Origin: Ruminococcus sp.
GTDB lineage: Bacteria; Bacillota; Clostridia; Oscillospirales; Ruminococcaceae
Length of the DNA stretch: 11,021 nucleotides
Direction of reading: 5' to 3'
NCBI GenBank assembly: GCA_029063695.1
Contig: JAIDNR010000331.1
Coordinates: 1-11,021, forward strand
Numbering within the stretch: position 1 is the stretch's first letter; each line of letters opens with the position of its first letter. This document shows positions 5,956 through 11,021 of the stretch, piece by piece. Below the pieces are notes generated by a model, which did not search any database, was not told the origin of the DNA, and saw nothing but the letters and a program-made list of their open reading frames with translations. The position numbers were made by a program, and so were the translations under genes.

Positions 5956-7464
5956 TTATTCCGAGAATACATTTTCCTTGATTATATTATAATTCGCATC
6001 AAAATCGACTATAAGAGCATCGCCGCTTGACGTATATTCACCGTAATACGTATTATCGGCAGGAATCTGAAGCTGTTCTGTTTCATATCCAAGCATAAGC
6101 GGAAGTCTAAGTGAAAGCATATAGAGTTCCTCAGAAGTCATATTTGTTGTAACATTAGGAAGAACGGTTTTTGATATATTACTTATTGCGGACGGTGCAA
6201 ATGATTTTACTTTATTCATAGCAAGCTCCATAACACGTCTTTGTCTCTCTGTGCGTTCAAAATCGGCATTGCCGACATATCGTATACGTGCATAAGAAAG
6301 AGCCTGCTTGCCGTTGAGGTGCAGTTTGCCGCCGCCTGTAAGCAGGTCTGCAAAAGTATCGTCACCCATAATGGAATTAACCTCAGCCTGTAGAATTGTA
6401 TTAATCTCCTTAGCTTCCGCATCTGATATATCAATATCAATTCCGCCGACCGAATCGATTATATTTGCAAATGATACAAAATTGACCGAAACATAGTCAT
6501 CTATTTTCACACCAAAATTGCGTTCAATCGTATCCATAAGAAGTTCCGCACCGCCGTATGAATAGGCGGAATTGAGCTTGTCCCAGCCGTAATCAGGAAT
6601 TTCAACATAGCAGTCACGCATGAATGATGTGAGAGTTACTATATCCGTACTTCTGTTTATTGACATAAGCATCATAGTATCGGAACGTCCTCTCTCAGTA
6701 TCACCTCTGCCGTCTGTTCCTATAAGAAGTACGCTTGTAACGTAATTTTTTGACAATGCACCGTCTGTACGGTTTCTGTTTCCCGTTTCGGAATAGTCCA
6801 TTTTTCCTATTAATTTATACACAGTACATGAATATATTCCGAAAAGCAGAAGAAAAATAATCAACACAATAAGAAGCAGTCTGCCGATAAATCTTGAAAA
6901 TCCCGACTTGCGTTTTTTCTTCCTTTTTGTTGGCGGAGGGGTATACTTCTTTTTCTGCTGTGTTTTTTTCTTTTGTGTTCTCTGTGGTGAATAAGGCTGA
7001 TTCTGATACGGCTGTTGATTTTGATATGGCTGCTGATTCTGGTACGACTGCTGATTTTGATATGGCTGTTGATTTGGGTATGGCTGTTGACTTTGGTACG
7101 GCTGTTGATTTGGGTATGGCTGTTGACTCTGGTACGGCTGCTGATTTTGATACAGCTGCTGATTTTGGTATGGCTGCTGACTCTGGTATGGCTGCTGATT
7201 CTGGTATGACTGCTGATTCCGATACGGCTGTTGATTCTGGTATGGCGGATTATTTTGATATGGTTGCTGATTCTGGTATGGCGGATTATTTTGATATGGT
7301 TGCTGATTCTGGTATGGCTGCCGATTCTGATACGACTGTTGATTTTGCTGAGGACGTGACGGTCTTTGATAATTCTGTTTATACTGTTCTCTTATTTCAG
7401 GTGGAATATATGTTGTTCTTGTATTCTGATTATCTGTGTTGTTTGAATTTTTTCTGTCTGACAT
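5956..7464 (-). CDS. LytR-CpsA-Psr (LCP) family protein with hexapeptide-repeat cytoplasmic tail
   Basis: A 502-residue type II membrane protein. LCP enzymes move lipid-linked glycopolymers such as teichoic acid or capsule onto peptidoglycan at the outer face of the membrane. Residues 40-153 are 19 tandem hexapeptides of the QNQQPY type, then a Lys-rich stretch (165-186) and one transmembrane helix (about 193-216), so the repeats lie in the cytoplasm. The LCP domain (about 240-425) shows RSDTMMLMSI (Asp262), SFMRDCYVEIP (Arg283), GGAEL, GGIDIDI, LNGKQALSYARIR (Arg393, Arg395) and DFERTERQRR (Arg404, Arg407), which fit the conserved Asp/Arg set that binds pyrophosphate and metal. AAAGGAG lies 6 bases before the ATG. 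It is last in an operon behind a pseudo-ATPase gene. The repeat tail is far longer than typical LCP tails; which polymer it handles is unknown. Confidence 0.93.
   Translation of the reverse strand: MSDRKNSNNTDNQNTRTTYIPPEIREQYKQNYQRPSRPQQNQQSYQNRQPYQNQQPYQNNPPYQNQQPYQNNPPYQNQQPYRNQQSYQNQQPYQSQQPYQNQQLYQNQQPYQSQQPYPNQQPYQSQQPYPNQQPYQNQQSYQNQQPYQNQQPYQNQPYSPQRTQKKKTQQKKKYTPPPTKRKKKRKSGFSRFIGRLLLIVLIIFLLLFGIYSCTVYKLIGKMDYSETGNRNRTDGALSKNYVTSVLLIGTDGRGDTERGRSDTMMLMSINRSTDIVTLTSFMRDCYVEIPDYGWDKLNSAYSYGGAELLMDTIERNFGVKIDDYVSVNFVSFANIIDSVGGIDIDISDAEAKEINTILQAEVNSIMGDDTFADLLTGGGKLHLNGKQALSYARIRYVGNADFERTERQRRVMELAMNKVKSFAPSAISNISKTVLPNVTTNMTSEELYMLSLRLPLMLGYETEQLQIPADNTYYGEYTSSGDALIVDFDANYNIIKENVFSE
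7006..7347. repeat. 18-bp tandem repeat array (19 units) coding Q/N/P/Y hexapeptides
   Basis: Nineteen in-frame 18-bp units lie inside the LCP gene and encode mainly QNQQPY, with QSQQPY, PNQQPY, QNNPPY and QNQQSY variants. Double units were copied recently: 7233-7268 is repeated exactly at 7269-7304, and 7064-7099 matches 7100-7135 with one mismatch. Copy number probably varies between strains through slippage. Confidence 0.92.
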
Positions 7465-7484
7465 ATTATGCTCCTTTCAGAAAA

Positions 7485-7517
7485 GCCTGCTCCCTGTTTA
7501 TTCAGCAGACAGCAGGC
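7485..7517 (-). terminator. Weak terminator or attenuator between pseudo-ATPase and LCP genes
   Basis: On the minus strand GCCTGCT pairs with AGCAGGC, with an inner CTG/CAG pairing, and TTTTCTG follows. It fills the 61-bp gap before the LCP gene. The T-run is short and the loop large, so partial termination that lowers LCP expression relative to the upstream genes is more likely than a full stop. Confidence 0.5.
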
Positions 7518-7525
7518 CATTATTT

Positions 7526-10030
7526 TTATTTCAGTTTCTTGATATTTACTGCAATGCAGGTAACTGCCGTACATATCAGATTATATATTACCATAGCTGT
7601 TGCGGACATATATATATAGTCAAATTCAAATGCTTTTGAAAGTATAAGCATTATAGAAAGTCCGAGACCAAGCAGAATTGATACTGTTTGGACAATAAGT
7701 CCGATTATTGCAGATGAATGTATTACTTTTATGCCAAGAATAAGCTGAACGAACGAAGTAAAACGTCCGGTGCATGCCATAGATGCACTCATGCGTACAG
7801 TTTTTTTCGTTTCCTCATCGAAATCATCATGCAGACGTTTTGGAATAATTCTTATCAAATCCAGCGGTATACCGAAAACATCGGAAACTTTCTGTCTTGT
7901 AATGAACGGGTCAATGCTTTTTATAATAATGCAGATTTTTTTCTTTACAAGTCTGTCCGCCCATTTCTTGATATACCTGTCGGTTGTAAGGTCAACGACG
8001 AACATAGCCGCAAGATTACCAGAAATTGAGAGATACACGGGTGCATTTCCCTCAGCATATTCAGTTTCCTGAGCTTTTGTTGGGATTCCCTCAATATTGT
8101 GGGATTCCATAAGTTCACGGGTTCCGAGAAGAATACGCCTGTTATTAATCCAACCGCAAAGGCCCATATCTTCCTCATACGAAAAATTCTCAATAGGATA
8201 AAGAAGTTTCTCACGTCCTATGATAATATCATCGAAAAGTTTCTGCATGATACTTCCGGAATTATATGTAAGACTTGCTGCGTCAAGCAGAGCTTCGGGA
8301 AGTTTTGTATTTGAAAAGACTTTTATTCCGCCGAGTTTTACAGTACCTTCAGGAAAAAGCGTTTCAGTCTCAACAAGAATTGAATTTGCATCATAGAGGT
8401 CATCAACACTTTGATAACCCAGCAGAATACCCTTTCCTCTGAGAGTCTGTTTTGATATTTTTTCAAGAGGAATATTGACAGTAAACGGAAGTGCTATACA
8501 TGAAGTTGCACAGATAAGCATACTGAATATCGAAAAGCCAAATGCAAATGACTGTATTGATAAAAGCGTTCCTGTCCTGACAAAAGTCATAAGAATTGAT
8601 ATAATAAGTGAAACTATCAAGCATGAAGGAACTGCTCTTTTACAGAAACTGTCTGTTATATCGGAAGAATAACTGTATCGGAGAAAATCAGTAAGAAAGT
8701 CGGTTTTTCTCATTGCCGCAAGAATCGGGAAATCTCCGAGCGTTCCACGAGTAAGACGTTCGGCTCGTTCCTCGTCACGTACATACACAACAGCGTGACG
8801 CTCAAAATCCTTTGAAACAAGTTTGAAATTTCTTTTGACGCGTTTGAGAATCATAAGTTTTCCAAGAGAATTAAACAGCATGGCGAGTATACCGACGGGC
8901 ATATATACATGAATTACTTCTCCTCTTGCCATATCAGGCTGAAAGAATGCTATAATTACCGATAAAAGGCACGTTATTGCCGTTACTGCCGTCATTGAAT
9001 CGCTGTCCGCCCTGAACTTTAACAGATTTGAAATTCCCTTTGATATAACAGGTGAAGAATAAAAAAGAGAAAGAAGTCCGAGCAGAAGATGTGCTGTAAG
9101 ATAAGAATAAATCTGATTTATACTGAGAAAACTTGCAACAGGAAGATTAAAACGGCTGCAAATTGTAATATAAATACTCAGAAATGCTGTGAATGCAAGA
9201 ATAACAACTCTTGTGGAAATAATTTCTTTAAGCTCGTAAATATCACGCCCGACGTCCTGAACATCACCATAGTAATTAAAGTCAACGATACGCTTTGTGC
9301 GTTCCGTCGTATACTGTGATTTCTCATAATCATCTTTGGTCTGAGCGATATGAACATCAAGTTCACTCGCCTTGACATTCTTTTTGCTACTGAGATTAAT
9401 ACTTGTCTTTTTTGCTATGGAAGCATTTTCGGCAGATTTTGCAGTCCTGACAGATTCAGGGGACGGTACAATATCTGTAATATACTTTCTTCCCTCTCCC
9501 TCAATTTCATTGAGAATATCATTTCTTGTACGCTTTTTCTTTTTGAACTGTGGCGGAGTATACATATATTCCCCGTCGGGAGTTTCTTTTGAATAAGTCT
9601 GACTGCTTTTTACAGAACCATGTCTTCTGCGTTTGCTGCGACGTTCTGCTTCCCTTGCTCTTGTGGAATCCGACATTCTGCGAATTTTAGTTGAACTACT
9701 TGATTTTTCCACAGTAACTTTCTTTGAATTATATGGTTTAACTTCACTTAATCCGTCAGAACTTGCAGTAACAATCTTCTTGCGTGAAAATTCTCCGGGA
9801 TTCGGCTGAATTTCTGGACTTTTCTTTTCATCAACATCAAAAAGACCATTTTTTTCATGCGATATAGCGGGTCTGGGAGCTTCCTTTTTCTTTGGCTTTG
9901 AGGAATCAGGCAGAGTTGAATTTATAATCTTCTGTGCATCTCGTCTGTCAACGTGTAAGGAAGTATCATTTCCTGAATCAGATGAATACTCTTTTAGTAT
10001 ATTTTCAAGTGACAATTTATTATCAGGCAT
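7526..10030 (-). CDS. Catalytically degenerate P1B-type ATPase-like membrane protein
   Basis: An 834-residue membrane protein. Residues 1-265 are polar, rich in Lys, Arg and Ser, and probably disordered. Eight hydrophobic segments follow at about 271-290, 306-326, 347-365, 374-394, 467-485, 494-518, 770-798 and 803-826, with soluble inserts at 395-466 and 520-768: the P1B heavy-metal ATPase plan. The region after helix 6 aligns with the phosphorylation domain (GKGILLGYQSVDDL), but DKTGTLT is replaced by ETETLFP (Glu554 where the phospho-Asp belongs). The N-domain His-Pro motif is NSGS, TGD reads SID (705-707) and GDGxND is replaced near CTGRFT (753-758). Pumping by the known cycle is therefore unlikely; function unknown. 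I chose the ATG at 10030 because AAGGAG lies 9 bases upstream; an in-frame GTG at 10036 is too close to it. It lies between rlmB and the LCP gene. Confidence 0.85.
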   Translation of the reverse strand: MPDNKLSLENILKEYSSDSGNDTSLHVDRRDAQKIINSTLPDSSKPKKKEAPRPAISHEKNGLFDVDEKKSPEIQPNPGEFSRKKIVTASSDGLSEVKPYNSKKVTVEKSSSSTKIRRMSDSTRAREAERRSKRRRHGSVKSSQTYSKETPDGEYMYTPPQFKKKKRTRNDILNEIEGEGRKYITDIVPSPESVRTAKSAENASIAKKTSINLSSKKNVKASELDVHIAQTKDDYEKSQYTTERTKRIVDFNYYGDVQDVGRDIYELKEIISTRVVILAFTAFLSIYITICSRFNLPVASFLSINQIYSYLTAHLLLGLLSLFYSSPVISKGISNLLKFRADSDSMTAVTAITCLLSVIIAFFQPDMARGEVIHVYMPVGILAMLFNSLGKLMILKRVKRNFKLVSKDFERHAVVYVRDEERAERLTRGTLGDFPILAAMRKTDFLTDFLRYSYSSDITDSFCKRAVPSCLIVSLIISILMTFVRTGTLLSIQSFAFGFSIFSMLICATSCIALPFTVNIPLEKISKQTLRGKGILLGYQSVDDLYDANSILVETETLFPEGTVKLGGIKVFSNTKLPEALLDAASLTYNSGSIMQKLFDDIIIGREKLLYPIENFSYEEDMGLCGWINNRRILLGTRELMESHNIEGIPTKAQETEYAEGNAPVYLSISGNLAAMFVVDLTTDRYIKKWADRLVKKKICIIIKSIDPFITRQKVSDVFGIPLDLIRIIPKRLHDDFDEETKKTVRMSASMACTGRFTSFVQLILGIKVIHSSAIIGLIVQTVSILLGLGLSIMLILSKAFEFDYIYMSATAMVIYNLICTAVTCIAVNIKKLK

Positions 10031-10039
10031 AGGCACACA

Positions 10040-10045
10040 CTCCTT
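10040..10045 (-). promoter_or_regulatory. Ribosome binding site of the pseudo-ATPase gene, overlapping the rlmB stop
   Basis: AAGGAG on the minus strand overlaps the rlmB stop codon (TAAGGAG) and lies 9 bases from the ATG at 10030. This favours that ATG over the GTG at 10036 and suggests translational coupling of the two genes. Confidence 0.8.
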
Positions 10046-10811
10046 AACCGCTCATGGAATTACGCTGGCGGAGAACCTCATACATGAAGATACCGCCTGC
10101 AACAGAGGCATTAAGTGAATTTATCTTACCCATCATCGGCAGTTTAATCATAAAATCGCATTTTTTCTGAATCAGATGACTTATACCAAACCCTTCAGAA
10201 CCTATAACAATTGCACAGCTTCCCGTAAAATCGGTCTGTGTGTAGTCACTTCCAGAAGCGTCCGTGCCGTAAATCCATACGCCGTTATCTTTGAGCTTGT
10301 CAATAGCCGATGCAAGATTTGAAACTCTCGCAACAGGTACATAACTTGCCGCACCTGCTGAAGTCTTGAATACGGTTGCATTAAGTCCTGCACTTCTTCT
10401 CTTTGGAATAATAACACCGTCAGCTCCTGAGGTTTCAGCGGTGCGGATAATTGCACCGAGATTATGAGGGTCTTCTATTTCGTCACAGATTATAATAAAA
10501 GGCTTTGTACCCTTTTCTGCTGATATAGCAAGAATATCTTCAACATCAACATATTCACCGCACGCACCGACAGCAACAACACCTTGATGTGATGCACCAC
10601 CTGACATTTTTGAAAGCTTAATATCCTGAGCAGCTTTCACGGGTATTCCTTTTTCTTTTGCAAGTCTGCGAATAAGATTCAGACTTCCGCCGTCTCCGTT
10701 CATGTAAATTGTATCAAGATTAGCATCTGATTTAAGTGCTTCAATAACAGGATTCCTGCCACATATTATGTTTTCGAAATCATTTTTTGTCAAATTATTT
10801 TTATTTTCCAT
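10044..10811 (-). CDS. rlmB: 23S rRNA (guanosine-2'-O-)-methyltransferase RlmB/TrmH family (SpoU class)
   Basis: A 255-residue SPOUT methyltransferase that would use S-adenosylmethionine to methylate the 2'-OH of a ribose in 23S rRNA. The N-terminal substrate-binding domain starts with IICGRNPVIEALKS, typical of RlmB/YacO. The knotted catalytic domain holds motif 1 DPHNLGAIIRTAE (Asn117, Arg123), motif 2 IVIGSEGFGIS (204-207 GSEG) and motif 3 LPMMGKINSLNASVA (Ser232-Leu-Asn234). I chose the ATG at 10811, which gives a length close to the family norm; a TTG at 10841 has no SD. The best SD (AAGGAG, 10825-10830) is about 13-16 bases from this ATG, longer than usual. It is first in the operon with the pseudo-ATPase and LCP genes. 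TrmH-like tRNA methylation is the main alternative. Confidence 0.9.
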   Translation of the reverse strand: MENKNNLTKNDFENIICGRNPVIEALKSDANLDTIYMNGDGGSLNLIRRLAKEKGIPVKAAQDIKLSKMSGGASHQGVVAVGACGEYVDVEDILAISAEKGTKPFIIICDEIEDPHNLGAIIRTAETSGADGVIIPKRRSAGLNATVFKTSAGAASYVPVARVSNLASAIDKLKDNGVWIYGTDASGSDYTQTDFTGSCAIVIGSEGFGISHLIQKKCDFMIKLPMMGKINSLNASVAGGIFMYEVLRQRNSMSG

Positions 10812-10878
10812 ATCTTTGTAATTAAGTCTCCTTATGTTCAAGTTAAGTTCGTTTTGATTTATGTTTATCCATATTCAT

Positions 10879-10907
10879 AGTATATCATGTTTTTCAGGGA
10901 TTGTCAA
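10879..10907 (-). promoter_or_regulatory. Sigma-A promoter of the rlmB-pseudo-ATPase-LCP operon
   Basis: On the minus strand TTGACA (10902-10907) and TATACT (10879-10884) are 17 bp apart, with TG one base before the -10 box. The predicted leader to the rlmB ATG is about 60 bases. Beyond it, 10908-11021 is very AT-rich with only a weak 6-bp hairpin (11003-11020); I see no gene there. Confidence 0.85.
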
Positions 10908-11021
10908 CATTAATACGATACTTGAAATAAATATAAATTAAGATAGTTCATATTAAAATAGACCAATAAAAAATTAATAAAATAGCTTGAAAATACTACT
11001 TTACATTTCCGAAAAAATGTG

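Noticed and set aside
7006..7347. Regularly spaced repeats that could suggest a CRISPR array
   Set aside because: Units are contiguous 18-mers with no spacers and stay in frame with the LCP protein.
6894..7619. Long + strand open frame of 241 codons with repeated Ala/Asp/Ser-type motifs
   Set aside because: It is the reverse side of the LCP repeat: the 18-bp period keeps a second frame free of stops. It lacks a ribosome site and overlaps two well-supported genes.
10031..10036. GTG at 10036 as start of the pseudo-ATPase
   Set aside because: It lies only 3 bases from the SD; the ATG at 10030 has a normal 9-base gap.
10812..10841. TTG at 10841 as start of rlmB
   Set aside because: No SD precedes it, the AAGGAG would lie inside its own coding frame, and the added residues are not part of the family domain.

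Overview
The window looks like a chromosomal segment of a low-GC, Gram-positive anaerobe of the Ruminococcus/Oscillospiraceae type. The basis is AT-rich sequence, strong Shine-Dalgarno sites, textbook sigma-A promoters, a LytR-CpsA-Psr (LCP) wall protein, and above all a secreted protein ending in a cellulosome-type dockerin. The genus is inferred; no rRNA or marker gene is present.

Layout. (1) Positions 1-112 hold two terminators: a + strand hairpin closing a gene to the left, and a 32-bp perfect palindrome closing the minus-strand module. (2) Positions 110-3116 (minus strand) encode a secreted transglutaminase-like protein with a C-terminal dockerin, then an OmpR-type response regulator and a histidine kinase with almost no extracellular part. 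They read as one operon from a consensus promoter at 3179-3207. (3) Positions 3217-4412 are a complete ISAs1-family insertion sequence with 16-bp inverted ends and a 9-bp flanking direct repeat. It lies 18 bp upstream of that promoter's -35 box. (4) Positions 4630-5910 (+ strand) encode a PLP aminotransferase of the MocR-like/AspT class with its own promoter, ending in a bidirectional terminator. (5) Positions 5956-10811 (minus strand) form an apparent operon: rlmB-like 23S rRNA 2'-O-ribose methyltransferase, a large membrane protein that keeps the P1B-type ATPase layout but lacks its catalytic motifs, and an LCP protein with a 19-unit Gln/Asn/Pro/Tyr hexapeptide repeat in its cytoplasmic tail. 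A consensus promoter at 10879-10907 drives it.

How the genes may work together. The dockerin protein would be exported and could attach to a cohesin-bearing scaffold on the cell surface; the two-component pair behind it may control, or respond to, the same surface process. In the right-hand operon the LCP protein points to attachment of glycopolymers to the wall. The pseudo-P-type ATPase between it and rlmB is the most unusual item: every canonical catalytic motif I can align is replaced, yet the eight-helix topology and cytoplasmic insert positions persist, which suggests a repurposed membrane scaffold or sensor rather than a pump.
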